Positions 35,822 to 47,672 of a stretch of 64,000 nucleotides of DNA are shown one piece after another. The stretch is taken from assembly GCF_004379255.2 (NCBI RefSeq), contig NC_056040.1:23696120-23760119 (forward strand), written 5' to 3'. The notes beneath the pieces are model-generated. The model made no database searches. It was not told the origin of the DNA and saw only the letters and a program-made list of their open reading frames with translations. The stretch's first letter is position 1. Each line of letters opens with the position of its first letter. The position numbers were made by a program, and so were the translations under genes. The DNA comes from Salvia splendens. Its lineage: Eukaryota > Streptophyta > Magnoliopsida > Lamiales > Lamiaceae.

Positions 35822-38704
35822 CTATCGGAGTCTCCTGCTCCTTCGTGGGGCAGGTGGTGCAGGTCGTTCTATCGGTTGGTCCTCCGGTTGGTCTGTCTCC
35901 ATTCCAGCTTGGTGCTCCTCATCCTTTGCCGGCTCCTCGGTAGTTGCCAGCACCTCGGCTTTCTCTTCCTCTTGCTCCTTCACTACGGTCTCTGGGACTT
36001 GTGGTTCAACATCCTGGCCAGCATGGCCGCTTGTTCCTGTAGCTTGTTCTTTCTTCCAGCTGGTCACTTCTTCCAACAACACATCTATCACGGATGCCAT
36101 CCGGCCCATCTCCGTGATCAATCGATGATTTTCCTCTCCCAAGGTAGTCACTAACGTCTCCATAGCGTCTTGCTTTTGAGCCAATGTCTCCTGCTCTGCA
36201 GATCTCTTCAACATCCTTTCCATCACTGCCGCTAGCTTGACCATCTCTGCTTTCAATTGCTTATTCTCCTTTCTAACTTCATCCATTTCCTTCTCCATTC
36301 TGGCTTGACGCTGTTCCTGGTCCGATGCCAATCCGATCATGTCTGCCCTTATCTGCCTGCTTCCCTCCGCTATCTTCTCCATAGCTTTTTCCATCCCCTC
36401 TTGTCTCTGGTCGTGTGCCGGTGCTTCATGAGCTGCTGCCAACCGAGCAGTGGGTATAGCTTCCTCTCCCATCGCGTAGAAGTGTGGCACGCCTTGCCTC
36501 ATGTATACCGCATTCGTCCGGACGAATAGGGGGGTATCAAACAATCCTGGGCCGTCCACCATCGCCAAGGGGGTTAAGTCTTCGTCCTCTGAAACGGTGA
36601 TATTGTTTCTCACAAAGATTCCCAATATATGGCAGAGGGAAATATTCCGTGCTGGGTGGGTAGCGATGAGGTGACATGTGTATGCAGTCCAGAACCCTAA
36701 GTGCAACTTCTTGCCTCTCTTGGCACACCACATAAGATACAATTCCGTCATCGATGTCCGGACTGCCGAATTCGACTGTCCTAAAAGGTTGTAACCCAAG
36801 AAGAGTTGAACCAGGCGTAGATTAGGATCGCTGAGATGGATAGATCGGGAGATAGTGGACTGAAACTGTCCTGCCCCGGGGTGAGTAAGCTCTTCCCAAG
36901 CTACCTGGGGCTCAAAGTCCACATGCCTGCGGGGAATCCCCCGCTCCCTATCTCTCCACTCGGGCCCTATGGCCTCCTCCAAACTGCATATCCCTAGCCG
37001 AACAGTCCATTCAATCAAATTCATCCTAATCTCTCCTCCAAATACTCTGAAACTGATGCACTCTACATCCAAATCCGTTGTGACCTTGAATCGAAAGGTC
37101 ACGAAAAATTCCTTGGCCAAATCGACCGAAACATTCAAATTCTCATTCCTTAACAGCCATTCAAAACCCAATTCGTGGAAAAGGGCGAGAAACGATTCCC
37201 GAACCTTCAATTCATCTAACGAGGGGAGATGAATTACCTTTCCACACTTAACCTTCTTGCCTTTTGCGTTCTTGGTGCGATAGATGGATTGGAGCTCCTT
37301 GGAGTCAAAAAATTGCATCCCCTCCACCACGTCATCTGTGAGCTCCACCGTCCAACGCTTATATCGGAGTGGTTCTGCAGGTGGATGCAATAGTTCCCTA
37401 TGATCGTTAGGGAGTTGCTGCTCCTTGTACTCCTCATCTTCCATGGTCGTATCGCTATCGGATTCAGATTCTTCACTGATCTCATATTCACTGTCACTCT
37501 GTGTTTGCCGGTTTGATGGGGTCCTCTGGTCAGCCTCAGTGATCACGATGCTTGTGTTCACGGTACGCGTTTTTTTGGTACTCGGCTTGTTCTTCACAAC
37601 GGCTTTTCCTTTCCTTTTTCTTTCTCGCTGATATTGTGCTTCTTCCTCCTGAGCAGTAGGCTGTGCAGGTTCTTCCTCGCTCTCGATCTCTACTGGGGTC
37701 TCAGCCGTGTTTGTCTTGGCCTTGCTGGCTGCTCTTTTGCCCAGGCATCGCTGAGATACCCGCGTCTTCAGGACCAATTGCCGCTTCACTGGGTGGGGTT
37801 TTAAGACGGGAGGCGCCACAGTTTCCGGCACTTGAGTGTCTACGGTTGGTCTCCCCTCCTCTTCTTGCATTCGATCATCCCCTGCTTCCACTTGGGTATC
37901 AACTGGCTCTGCCCCTTTTTCTTCACTCTGTTCTTCCCTCTCCTCTTCCCCTACTGACTGGGATGCCTTATCCCTCGGTATGGGTTCTGTAAAAGCTTGT
38001 TCATCCTCTCCTACTGCCCTTGATGCGAGGTCTAGACCCTCAGCCATTAGAGCAGTATCTTCCCTGCGATTCACCTCCTCCACTATTGATTCAAACTCCG
38101 TTTCCGTCATGAGGCCGCGCTTTTGGGCCGACTTATTCAGGTCGATCTCCTCCCTAATTACTTCTTGGTGAACCGCTTCCACTTCTAGCGTCTCCTCAAT
38201 TCCTTCTCCCCCTTCCTGGTCTTGTTGCTCCCTTCTCAGCCTTTCCGCTCTTTCTTCCTCATCAGAGGCATAATAAGCCGCAATGGCCTCGAGATCCTCA
38301 AGTTTGGCTTCCTGGGTCGTCGGAAAAAATTCTTCCGTCTCTGTCATTTCGGCTTCAGTTGAGGGGTCGCTTTCCTGGGGAATCATCGACGGAATCGGCA
38401 ATGTAGATGAAATAGGGGTCAAGGGTTGCGTAGTGGTTACTGGCATGGTTGCCGCATGAGTTGCTCCGGCTCCGCTCCCTTGCCCTCTACCTCGGTTAAA
38501 ATACTCTAACTCCGCTGCCCAATTCCTATTCGGATCCTGCAATCGGAGAAACTCCGTCATTGCATCCAGAGAGACCATCGGCGGGGCTTGTTGTGTTGGC
38601 GCGGGACGTTGTGGGTTTAGTGGTGGTGGTATTTCGAGGTTTCTTTCCTCACTGACCTTCTTTGAGGGCGGTTTGATTTTGGTAGCAAATGCTTTCTTCC
38701 CCAT
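35822..38704 (-). CDS. Athila ORF3 (env-position) protein, 960 residues, intact
   Basis: The third ORF of Athila elements, placed after pol where retroviruses carry env; its function is unproven. The N-terminal third is acidic and Glu-rich with basic patches (about residues 100-450). The central part (about 450-760) resembles the conserved Athila ORF domain, with WTVRLGICSLEEAIGPEW, LFLGYNLLGQSNSAVRTS and HLIATHPARNISLCHILGI. The C-terminal third is a heptad-rich coiled coil (about 775-895) followed by an acidic linker and a basic RRSRRLR end. No signal peptide or transmembrane segment stands out, so it is not an obvious membrane envelope protein. The ATG at 38704 is the first in frame and no stop interrupts it. 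Confidence 0.8.
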   Translation of the reverse strand: MGKKAFATKIKPPSKKVSEERNLEIPPPLNPQRPAPTQQAPPMVSLDAMTEFLRLQDPNRNWAAELEYFNRGRGQGSGAGATHAATMPVTTTQPLTPISSTLPIPSMIPQESDPSTEAEMTETEEFFPTTQEAKLEDLEAIAAYYASDEEERAERLRREQQDQEGGEGIEETLEVEAVHQEVIREEIDLNKSAQKRGLMTETEFESIVEEVNRREDTALMAEGLDLASRAVGEDEQAFTEPIPRDKASQSVGEEEREEQSEEKGAEPVDTQVEAGDDRMQEEEGRPTVDTQVPETVAPPVLKPHPVKRQLVLKTRVSQRCLGKRAASKAKTNTAETPVEIESEEEPAQPTAQEEEAQYQRERKRKGKAVVKNKPSTKKTRTVNTSIVITEADQRTPSNRQTQSDSEYEISEESESDSDTTMEDEEYKEQQLPNDHRELLHPPAEPLRYKRWTVELTDDVVEGMQFFDSKELQSIYRTKNAKGKKVKCGKVIHLPSLDELKVRESFLALFHELGFEWLLRNENLNVSVDLAKEFFVTFRFKVTTDLDVECISFRVFGGEIRMNLIEWTVRLGICSLEEAIGPEWRDRERGIPRRHVDFEPQVAWEELTHPGAGQFQSTISRSIHLSDPNLRLVQLFLGYNLLGQSNSAVRTSMTELYLMWCAKRGKKLHLGFWTAYTCHLIATHPARNISLCHILGIFVRNNITVSEDEDLTPLAMVDGPGLFDTPLFVRTNAVYMRQGVPHFYAMGEEAIPTARLAAAHEAPAHDQRQEGMEKAMEKIAEGSRQIRADMIGLASDQEQRQARMEKEMDEVRKENKQLKAEMVKLAAVMERMLKRSAEQETLAQKQDAMETLVTTLGEENHRLITEMGRMASVIDVLLEEVTSWKKEQATGTSGHAGQDVEPQVPETVVKEQEEEKAEVLATTEEPAKDEEHQAGMETDQPEDQPIERPAPPAPRRSRRLR

Positions 38705-39360
38705 GGCTGAAAATTAGGGCTTGTAAACAGTGGAATTTGGTCTTGATATCTGGGAGAAAATGGAAGAAAATGAGGGTTTGTGATTTACGCTTTCTTGAGA
38801 GAGTATGGGATAATATCTCTTGAGAAAGGGAATTTGAAAATGAGGGTTTGTAAGGGATAAAGTTTGGGACGGTCGTTTAATTTAGGCGAGAGATAGCAGT
38901 TGCAGGTGGTTGCAACCGGCTATAGGGAGTTGCCGGTCGCGACGCTTGGACTGAAGGCGGTTAGGAATGCTGGCCCCTGATTGGCTATCGCGTCTACTCT
39001 CTCTGCTCCACGCCACTCCAGCCGCTGCCACCCTGCAAAAGCTGCAAGAGTCTTAATTCAAAATTTCGTCTTTTCTCGATACCTACCTAATAAGGGAAAT
39101 AATTCAAATGGGCTCTTAAATTAGAATTGAAATAACACCAAATAGGTAGTCTCTTGGTCAATGTGTACTCCAAATCAAATTTAAGGCCCGAAAATATTTT
39201 TTTGGATTTTCTTAGGAATTATCTGACATGCAAAGACTAATTACGTATTTACAATATTTACACCTTTCTTGGGTAATTTGGAATCCTACTTGGCCAGTAT
39301 ACGCAGAAAATTATCAAAAAGGAACTAGCCATGTGGAATTCCAAATTCCCATCTTACTGA
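38705..39360 (-). other. Spacer between Athila pol and ORF3
   Basis: About 650 bp with no long ORF. It would be the leader region for ORF3 expression, but no specific splice or promoter signal can be assigned. Confidence 0.5.
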
Positions 39361-42327
39361 TCAGTATGAAACCGATGTAAGTGTTTGCAGTGGAATTTCA
39401 TCCGCTACACCCACTTCGCTATTCTCCCTGAATATTTTCAACCTATGTCCATTTACTATGAAAGGTTCCGAGTTAGGAAAACTCCCTGAAATTTCTACTG
39501 CTCCATTGGATCTGAGTGCAGTTATGATGTAAGGTCCTGTCCATTTGGACTTGAGTTTCCCTGGCATAATCTTCAATCTTGACTGGAAGAGTAGTACTTT
39601 CTGGCCAACGTGGAGCTCCTTAGTTCTCAGATTTCGATCATGCCACAGTTTGGTTCGCTCCTTGTACCACTTGGCTGAGTCGAATGACTCCAATCTAAGT
39701 TCCTCAAGCTCCTGCAGCTGCAGCTTCCTTTCCTCTTCGCAGGCTGTAGCATCCATATTCACTTTCTGTACTGCCCAGTATGCTCGATGTTCGATCCCAA
39801 CCGGTAAATGGCACATCTTCCCAAAAACGATCCGGTAAGGGGACATGCCTATTGGGGTTTTGTAGGCTGTTCGATACGCCCAGAGAGCATCCTCTAACCT
39901 CACACTCCAGTCTTTCCTCGAAGTGTTCACAGTCTTCTCCAAAATCTTCTTTATCTCACGGTTAGAGATCTCCGCTTGACCATTGGCTTGCGGATGGTAC
40001 GGGCTGGAAAGTCTATGGTGCACACCGTATTTCTTCATTAAGGCTTCAATTGTGCGATTACAGAAGTGTGTACCTTGATCTGATATGATCGCCCTTGGAA
40101 CTCCGAACCGGCTGAAGATATGACTCTTTAAGAACTTGGCCACCTCCTTTGCTTCACACGTACTTGTGGCCTTGGCTTCTACCCATTTGGAGACGTAATC
40201 TACCGCGACTAGGATATACAGATTGCCATAGGACGAAGGAAAAGGCCCCATGAAATCCATTCCCCATATGTCGAATAGCTCGCAAACTATTATAGGAACC
40301 TGCGGCATTTCGTCCCGGGCAGATATTCCACCGGTCAGTTGGCAACGCTCGCAACTTCTGCAGAACTCGTACGCATCTTTGTTGAGTGTTGGCCAATAAA
40401 AGCCGCTATCCATAATCTTCCTTGCCGTCTTCTTGGATCCGAAATGTCCTCCGCATGCTAACGAATGGCAGTGGGTTAGAACATCCCGCTGCTCCCAGTC
40501 AGGAATGCACCTTCTTATCACTTGATCGGCTCCTACCCTCCATAGGTAGGGGTCGTCCCAAAAGTAGTATTTTGCTTCACTCTTGATCTTCATTCTTTGT
40601 GCCTTGGTAACACTTGGTGCTTCTGGAAGTTCTCCAGTTACTAGGTAGTTAGCCAGGTCCGCATACCATGGCTCCTGCCCTACCTTCTCCTTTCCTTTTG
40701 CTGTATCATTCTGACCAGTAAGTTTGTACACTACTTCCCAATCAATTTTCCTGGGCACAAAAATCACCTCAAATAAATGTTCCTCTGGAAACTTATCATG
40801 CACTCCGTCACTGTTTCCATCTTGCATTATTCTGCTCAAATGGTCTGCCACCTTGTTCTCGACTCCTCTCTTATCTTCCACCTCCCAATCAAATTCTTGT
40901 AACAAGAGTACCCATCGGATCAAGCGTGGTTTGGATTCCTTCTTGGCAATCAGATACTTAATGGCTGCATGGTCAGTATATACTATGACCTTGGATCCCA
41001 ACAAATACGGCCGGAACTTCTCGAAAGAATACACCACTGCCAGCATCTCTTTTTCAGTGGTATCGTAATTCCGCTGGGCTTGATTCAAAGTCTTGGACGC
41101 ATAAAAAATTACGTACCTCTTCCCATCGATCTTCTGACCCAGCACGGCCCCTACCGCAAAGTCGCTGGCGTCGCACATCACTTCGAAAGGATGGTCCCAG
41201 TCAGGAGCCCGTATGATAGGTGCGGATATCAGCTTTTCCTTGAGACGATTGAAAGCAGCCTTGCATTGCTCATCAAAAATGAACTCCACGTCATTTTGAA
41301 GTAGCCTGGTAAGGGGTTGGGCGATTTTGGAGAAATCCTTAATAAATCGTCGATAAAATCCGGCATGCCCCAGAAAACCCCTAATCCCCTTCTGATCAGT
41401 AGGAAACGGTAATTTAGATATAACGTCCACCTTTGCTCGATCTACCTGGATTCCCCTTTCCGAGACCACGTGTCCCAGAACAATCCCTTCGGTGACCATA
41501 AAATGGCACTTCTCAAAGTTCAAAACCAAACTCTTCGCTTGACATCTCTCAAGAACTATATCCAAATGATGAAGGCAAGAATCGAACGAGTCTCCGTAGA
41601 CCGTAAAGTCATCCATGAATATCTCTATGCAATCCTCAATCAAATCAGAAAATATGCTCATCATGCAGCGTTGAAACGTACCTGGAGCGTTGCATAGGCC
41701 GAAAGGCATGCGCCGGTATGCATAAGTTCCAAATGGGCAAGTGAAGGTGGTCTTATCCTGGTCTTCAGGATCCACGTAGATTTGGAAATATCCGCTGTAC
41801 CCATCCAAGAAGCAAAAGTACTTCTTCCCAGCGAGTCGCTCCAACATCTGGTCGATAAAAGGCAGAGGGAAGTGATCCTTCCTTGTTGCATTGTTCAGCT
41901 TGCGGTAATCGATGCACATTCGCCAACCCGTGACTAGCCTCGTTGGAATCAGCTCATTCCTCTCATTTTGGACGACTTGGATTCCCGACTTCTTTGGAAC
42001 CATGTGGATTGGGCTGACCCACTCACTGTCTGGCACTGAATAGATAATCCCTAGCGACAACAACTTCAAGATTTCCTTCAATATTTCCTCTCGCATGTTA
42101 GGGTTTACTTTCCTTTGGGCATCTCGATGTGCCCTTGCTCCATCTTCCAGCCTGATATGGTGCATGCAGACGTCGGGGCTAATTCCAACTAAATCTGTAA
42201 GACTCCATCCAATCGCCTTCTTGTTCTTGCTCAGCACGGTCAGTAGCCTAGCTTCTTGTTCCTTCGTAAGGCTGCTGCTGATGATCACTGGATAGGAGTC
42301 CTCACCTCCGAGGAAGGCATACTTCAA
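39361..42327 (-). CDS. Athila pol: reverse transcriptase, RNase H, integrase
   Basis: 988 open codons from the first Met; the frame is open further upstream toward 42,500. RT carries [31 protein letters not shown] and the active-site [10 protein letters not shown] (about residues 135-245). RNase H follows ([34 protein letters not shown]). Integrase has its zinc region ([17 protein letters not shown]) and catalytic residues ([33 protein letters not shown]). FLDGYSGY and FMDDF are typical of the Athila branch. No stops or frameshifts are visible, consistent with a recent insertion. Protease lies in the preceding ORF. Confidence 0.9.
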   Translation of the reverse strand: MKYAFLGGEDSYPVIISSSLTKEQEARLLTVLSKNKKAIGWSLTDLVGISPDVCMHHIRLEDGARAHRDAQRKVNPNMREEILKEILKLLSLGIIYSVPDSEWVSPIHMVPKKSGIQVVQNERNELIPTRLVTGWRMCIDYRKLNNATRKDHFPLPFIDQMLERLAGKKYFCFLDGYSGYFQIYVDPEDQDKTTFTCPFGTYAYRRMPFGLCNAPGTFQRCMMSIFSDLIEDCIEIFMDDFTVYGDSFDSCLHHLDIVLERCQAKSLVLNFEKCHFMVTEGIVLGHVVSERGIQVDRAKVDVISKLPFPTDQKGIRGFLGHAGFYRRFIKDFSKIAQPLTRLLQNDVEFIFDEQCKAAFNRLKEKLISAPIIRAPDWDHPFEVMCDASDFAVGAVLGQKIDGKRYVIFYASKTLNQAQRNYDTTEKEMLAVVYSFEKFRPYLLGSKVIVYTDHAAIKYLIAKKESKPRLIRWVLLLQEFDWEVEDKRGVENKVADHLSRIMQDGNSDGVHDKFPEEHLFEVIFVPRKIDWEVVYKLTGQNDTAKGKEKVGQEPWYADLANYLVTGELPEAPSVTKAQRMKIKSEAKYYFWDDPYLWRVGADQVIRRCIPDWEQRDVLTHCHSLACGGHFGSKKTARKIMDSGFYWPTLNKDAYEFCRSCERCQLTGGISARDEMPQVPIIVCELFDIWGMDFMGPFPSSYGNLYILVAVDYVSKWVEAKATSTCEAKEVAKFLKSHIFSRFGVPRAIISDQGTHFCNRTIEALMKKYGVHHRLSSPYHPQANGQAEISNREIKKILEKTVNTSRKDWSVRLEDALWAYRTAYKTPIGMSPYRIVFGKMCHLPVGIEHRAYWAVQKVNMDATACEEERKLQLQELEELRLESFDSAKWYKERTKLWHDRNLRTKELHVGQKVLLFQSRLKIMPGKLKSKWTGPYIITALRSNGAVEISGSFPNSEPFIVNGHRLKIFRENSEVGVADEIPLQTLTSVSY

Positions 42328-42504
42328 ATTCGAGGGTAACTTCTTCAGCTCAACTTGGGGTGGAAGTGTGTCTTCGGTTAGGGGGTTTTTCTCGGACTCT
42401 TTCCCTTTTTCTAAATCTCCTTCTGATGGTTCTTCTATACTGACTGGTAGCTGAGCCCCTGCGGCTCCTATGAACTCCGACTTTTGACAAAAATCCTTGA
42501 TTGC

Positions 42505-44835
42505 TCATTCAATTTCTTCATCGGTCAAACCCTGGCTACTGATCAGATCACACCATGCAGCAGCTTCTACGTCAGCCTGTTCATATACATCTAAAGCCTG
42601 GAGTCTCTCCTGCAATAGTTCGGTCTCAAGAAAATCTTGGACTAAAGGGTCAATCACATCAACATAGCATAGATTTTCAGAATCAATAGGTTTCTTCATG
42701 GCATCATTGATATCAAAAGTAAATTTCTCTCCATGGAAATCAATGCAAATTGTCCCCTCAGCCATATCCACGATCGTTTTGGCCGTTCTCAAAAATGGTC
42801 TTCCTAACAAGACTCCACTAGACTCCCTCGCTTCATGCTCACTCATTTTGATCACATAAAAATCAGCAGGGTATGTAAAATCATGCACTCTAACTAATAC
42901 ATCCTCTAAAACTCCCTCCGGACTTATGCATGACCTATCAGCCAGTTGGATCAATACTCTAGTACTTGACAGCCTCACTCCCTTCAACCGGTTATAGATA
43001 GACAATGGCATGACATTTATAGATGCCCCCAAATCACACATTGCATGTTCGACCTTCACATCTCCAACAGTTATTGGTAAGGTAAACATACCTGGGTCGG
43101 CTCTCTTGGGTGGTAACGTCTTTTGCACTATTGCTGACGCTATCCCTTCCACCATAATCTTGCCATCTTTCTGGGCTCTCCCGGCTATGAAATCCTTTAT
43201 GAATTTCCCAAGGGGGGGTAGTTTCACGGCTTGGAGAAATGGTATGGTGACATCCAACTTCCCAAAAATCGACAAATAGTCAACCGGGTTCTCTTTCTTC
43301 CTCTTTGTAACAAATCGGAATGGGAATGGTTTCGCCCCTTTTTTCTCATCTACTTGTCCCTTAGCAACCTTCTTGGAGTCTTTCCGGGGTAGTTCCTGAG
43401 TCTGGGCTTCCATTCTGAGCTCTTCCTCTCGATGAGGTTCCTTCCTGGTCAGTAGGGTTTCGGGTTCATCTCCTGCAATTGGTGTAGCATCCAAGAAGAA
43501 TGGATCCTGCATCTGAGGCATAGGCCTCCCTAGTTCTTCCGCTGAAACGGTATCGCCTCCTATCTTAGTTCCGTTAGATCCTCCACTAGGTCGTTTGGGT
43601 TGAGGCGCGTCATAAGTAGTTCCTGACCTCAACGTAACCTTACTCACATTTGCCTTTTCGGGTATTTGGACTGTAGATGGTAGTTTCCCTGCATTTCCCT
43701 TCAAATCACCCACCGAACTGGCCAGTTGGGCTAACTGCCTATTCATCATATCCATGTTCGCCTTATGTTCTTTCTGGGCATTTTGCATCCCCTGCACGAC
43801 CTCGTTATGGGATTGCAATTCTCCTTTGATGCTCTGTTGTGACGCTAGCATTTCACCCATCATGTCCTCAACGGACCTCCTTGGCCTGTTCGGATTTTGG
43901 AAATGATTTGGCCCTTGGTGTTGGTAGTTCTGGAAGTTTTGCTGGCCTTGATTAGGCGGGTATTGGTTATACTGGGCAGGAGGGACGTACTGATCTTGAG
44001 GATATTGATTCTGGTGCTGGGCTTGAAACTGATTTTGGTTCTGATGGTGTTGGGGTGCATGATTTGGCTGATTTTGGAAACTGTGGAAGTTTCTCTGGTG
44101 GGGTGGTACATAAACAGGATTCGGGTTTTGGCTTTGTGGGTTTTGATTTTGGGTTTGTTGATTTCTTCCTGACCAGTTGGGCTGGTAGTCTGGGTTTGCT
44201 AGTCCACGGTTAGGGTTTTGGTTTGGATTGGGGTTATACTGGTTCTGTCCTTGGTTCTGATTTTGGCCCCCGTCTCCCCATCGAAAGTTTGGATGATCCC
44301 TCCATGGTGCATCCCGTTGTCTACCCTGAATCCAATGCCCACTGGAATTGAAGTACCCCGCAGCATTGACCTGTTCCATATTCACGTAGTCACTAGGCTG
44401 TTCATAGTTCGGTCCTTGATTTCCCTGTTCTGCACCTTTGTAATTCCCAGATGGGGGAGGTGGTGGGGTGCTCTTCTCGATCGCACTCAGAAGTGACTTC
44501 TTCAGCTCATCCATCTTCAAGTCCATTTTCTGCTCCAGTTTATTTTCCTGATCAGTAGACAAGACAACAGCAGCCCGCTCTCGGTTGTATCCTTCCCTTG
44601 AATGGTCATACTCTTTCTTTGCATTCAGTAGCTTCCTTAGGACTCTCTTCGCTTCGCTGACCCGTAATTGTGTGAAGCTTCCTCCTGACGATGAATTTGC
44701 TAGATCCTTGGTTACCGCGTTCATACCTTCGTAGAAAGTATGATGCACTTCAATGTCCGCCATGCGATGGTTGAGACATGATTCCAAAAGACCCATGTAT
44801 CTTGCCCAATAATCGCTCAAGGGTTCATCATATCA
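42505..44835 (-). pseudogene. Athila gag C-terminal part and protease
   Basis: In the same frame as the ORF at 44833-45438 and separated from it only by a TGA codon at 44833-44835. It contains the end of the gag domain (YDEPLSDYWARYMGLLES, then LKRLLNA-like helices). A long Gln/Asn/Pro-rich linker follows (about residues 125-310). The aspartic-protease region has the active-site variant CDLGASINVMP and later LLGRPFLRTAKTIVDM. An intact element would make gag-protease as one protein. Confidence 0.85.
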
Positions 44836-45438
44836 TTGCTTCACATTAGTTATTTCCCTTTTCAGCGCGCTTGTCTTTGATGACGGGAAAAACTCGCCTA
44901 GGAATGCTGACTTGAAATCGGCCCAAGTCTCAATGGAGTTGGGGGGCAGGCGCATGAACCAGGTGTTGGCTTCCCCCTTAAGCACAAATGGCAAGGCCTT
45001 CAACCTATAATCATCCTCATTCGCTCCTGCTGGTCTCCTCTGCGCCCTACAAATTTTACAAAACTCATGCAGAAACTCATACGGCCCTTCATAGCTCTTC
45101 CCACAGTATGTAGGCAGAATCGCGATCACATGAGGCTTCACATCGCAGGCGGTTTGCCCTGGAGTGACGACTATGGCTTGCGATGGTTCTCCCTCGGTAT
45201 GCGCGTTAAGGGTACCGATCTCTGGATCCTCATCTCCGTTGGCGGCCATCAGAACTGGGATGCCTTCCAACAGTGGTATCTCCTCTGGTATTGGTCCTTC
45301 TAGGTTGTATTGTTCTTCGTCGCTACTCGAACCTAAGTCAGATAAAGCCGTCGACAACCCGGATCGAGTGGTTACGAGTATCGATCCTCGCTGAAGTATC
45401 TTCGGCCTCCACTGGTCAGGAGCCGAACTGCTTCTCAT
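44833..45438 (-). pseudogene. Athila gag N-terminal part, ended by an in-frame TGA
   Basis: 201 codons with the start of the retrotransposon gag domain (FVLKGEANTWFMRLPP, WADFKSAFLGEFFPSSKT). A TGA (44833-44835) follows ITNVKQ, and the gag reading continues in frame beyond it. A C-to-T change on the coding strand could produce it. Whether this copy reads through it is unknown. Confidence 0.82.
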
Positions 45439-45527
45439 AAACTGAAAAGAAAAGAAAAAAAAGAAAGGTTATGCACAATATATACACCGAAGTATCACTC
45501 ACAGTAATTGCAAATAACGCTATCCAT

Positions 45528-45544
45528 CCCCGGCAACGGCGCCA
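45528..45544 (-). promoter_or_regulatory. Primer-binding site of the Athila element
   Basis: On the minus strand TGGCGCCGTTGCCGGGG, two bases inside the 5' LTR end. This is the tRNA-type PBS known for Athila/Tat elements. Confidence 0.9.
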
Positions 45545-45546
45545 TT

Positions 45547-47672
45547 TGAAAGGTCCTAAGGTGCGGAGGTGTCGTTCAAGCAAGGATATATCCTACTGAT
45601 CAGGATAGAAATCCTAACTAACCTAGACCTTGGTTTCAAAGATTCCTTCTACTGATCAGTATAGTGGTGGTAAGGGTCGAATCCCACAGAGATGGTGCGT
45701 TCTTAAACTACCGCGGTGACAATCGGAAGATTTGGTTAGCTACCACGCTGGGTTGAGTTTCTACCTAGGCTGGAACTTGAAGGAGGTGTTCTACTGGTCA
45801 GACGGTAAGGAAAACATTTGGAATGTAACTGTGTACGTGGAATGGGGGGACAATTTTGTAACAGAAAATATTTGGAAGGTACGGGTTTCTATTTCGGGCT
45901 AAACAGAATATTCAGAGTGTAGTGGAAGTTTTGTGACTGGGCTGACAGGGTTTAACTAAAAGCGAAGGACAAAAGCAAAAGCATCTTGAAAAGTAAGTGG
46001 TCCCCTCCAATTGAAATAGACATCATCTTCTTCAACAAACACTTCCAAAATTCAGATAACAATTCCAGATTCAACATGGAAAAACTCAGGTTAACAACTT
46101 ACAAACACAGATCCAAAAACTAAGAAATCAAATCCGAAATCAAACACTGAAACTGGACTTCTGCATACTGGTCAACATGAAAGAACGATTCAGAAATTAA
46201 ACTAAGCTTTGCATGCAACGACCTACTTTCCGATCAAACAGTACTCGTTTATCTATCCTAAAGAAATTTGTCACGTAAACGGAATTGAGAGAATCAGCAC
46301 TTTAAACACCGAGAAACTTTAGATCTAAGCTAACTAGGCAAGGGAATAAAGAAACACCACAATAAACGAAACGGAAATCAACTTCATAGCATAAACTCGT
46401 TCGGATCTTCAACAAAGTATTTCAAAAGCAGAAAATATCCAAAGGTAAACAAGATCCAACGTAAGGAAAGCGAGAAATTTAAAACTACGAAAGCAAAGTA
46501 AAAGTGTTTTGCCACTCCGGACGATGAGACTCTAAACTACGATCTTGCTGGCTGGAATGGACGAATGACTGGAATTCTGGGAACATCTGAACGTCAAGTG
46601 ATCATGGCTACGGCGAGGCAAGAAGCGGGACACGGCTGAAAGACTGAAACTACCGAGAGAACTTTCTACCTAAAGATGGTGGTGAATGAGTGAATCCCCC
46701 CTCCTCTCCAATTTGGCTTCCTTTTATAGGGAGGCTACCCTTGATTTTAGGGTAAATCCTCGTTGTAATTTGACTTCTTTGCCCTTAATTGTGGGTAATC
46801 CGTCCCAGCTATCCGTCTTCTCCATCTCAAGCCGTTTTAGCACGAATACTGATCAGTATGAGATCATGCTGGCACCTTCTTCACCTGAACATTCCGAAAC
46901 TTCCCTACTGGCTAGAATGCTTAACCTGCACACTTTAAACAACTGTTTTGCAAATATAATCAATTAAGCACATCATACTGACCCGTAACCAAGGCCTAGA
47001 ATACGACTTATCAAACTGCTCACACTTACCACAGGCTTGTCCTCAAGCGTGAAGAACAAACAAAGAAAAGAACAAGTCGAATTCTAGCCTGGTTACTCCC
47101 CTGACCTACTCTACCTAACTTAGACTCTAAACTATGACGCAAAGAAAAACACAAACAAACACAGAGAAACATAAACACATAAAAGACTGAAACACATAGA
47201 TCGGGCTATATTTTCAACCATCCCTACCCTCTGGATCAGGTGCAATCCGGCCTTAGACAGCCTTGAACTTCTGCCGCCCCCCTTTTCTCTTCCAGTCAGT
47301 ATATCTGTTTGTCAAGATCGCCCACACTCTTGGCCCAACACTAGGTTCGCTCAGTCTCTCATACCTCACAGGAATGTCAGGACTGCATTCTCTCATTATG
47401 CTCACCACAATTGCTTCGGACTTAGATTCCACGAGCGGCTACTGAAGGACTTATAGGCTTGTAACGGGGCTGTTGGCTTGTAATGTTTTCGGTGGATGTT
47501 CCTAAGGCTCTAAGGTTCAAAAATTTCTATTTTTTATTTATGCGGGGGAACTGTGTATGTTAGGCTTCTGATCAGTTGCTTTCTTTAGTTGGCGCTTCTG
47601 GCTTTGATCTCCACTGGTCAGTAGCATCTTGTGGCTTCGCCACCCTTATTCCTTCATTCATCTCTTTTTTTG
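45547..47672 (-). repeat. 5' LTR of the Athila element, truncated at its outer end
   Basis: Starts TGAAAGGTCC next to the PBS and matches the left LTR to position 47672. The sequence then switches to chromovirus coding DNA without a TG/CA terminus or target duplication. Confidence 0.82.

Larger units (their letters stand above)
32522..47672 (-). mobile_element. Athila-type Ty3/gypsy element, innermost layer of the nest
   Basis: Nearly identical LTR copies at 32522-34656 and 45547-47672 surround gag-protease, pol and a third ORF, read on the minus strand. The primer-binding site beside the right LTR is the TGGCGCCGTTGCCGGGG type of Athila/Tat elements. A large ORF after pol is the Athila hallmark. 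The LTRs differ at about seven bases plus a 9-bp indel by eye, so insertion was very recent. No 5-bp target duplication is found and about 130 codons of the host chromovirus are missing at the junction. The right LTR therefore appears truncated by a deletion. Confidence 0.88.

Noticed and set aside
35804..38171. Plus-strand ORFs opposite Athila ORF3
   Set aside because: Antisense to an acidic, Glu-rich ORF, which naturally gives long Leu/Ser-rich reverse frames.
35822..38704. ORF3 as a host nuclear gene
   Set aside because: It lies between pol and the LTR of the Athila element on the same strand, where such elements carry an extra ORF.
43860..44496. ORFs opposite the Gln/Asn-rich gag linker
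   Set aside because: Repetitive reverse frames of CAA/AAC-rich coding sequence.
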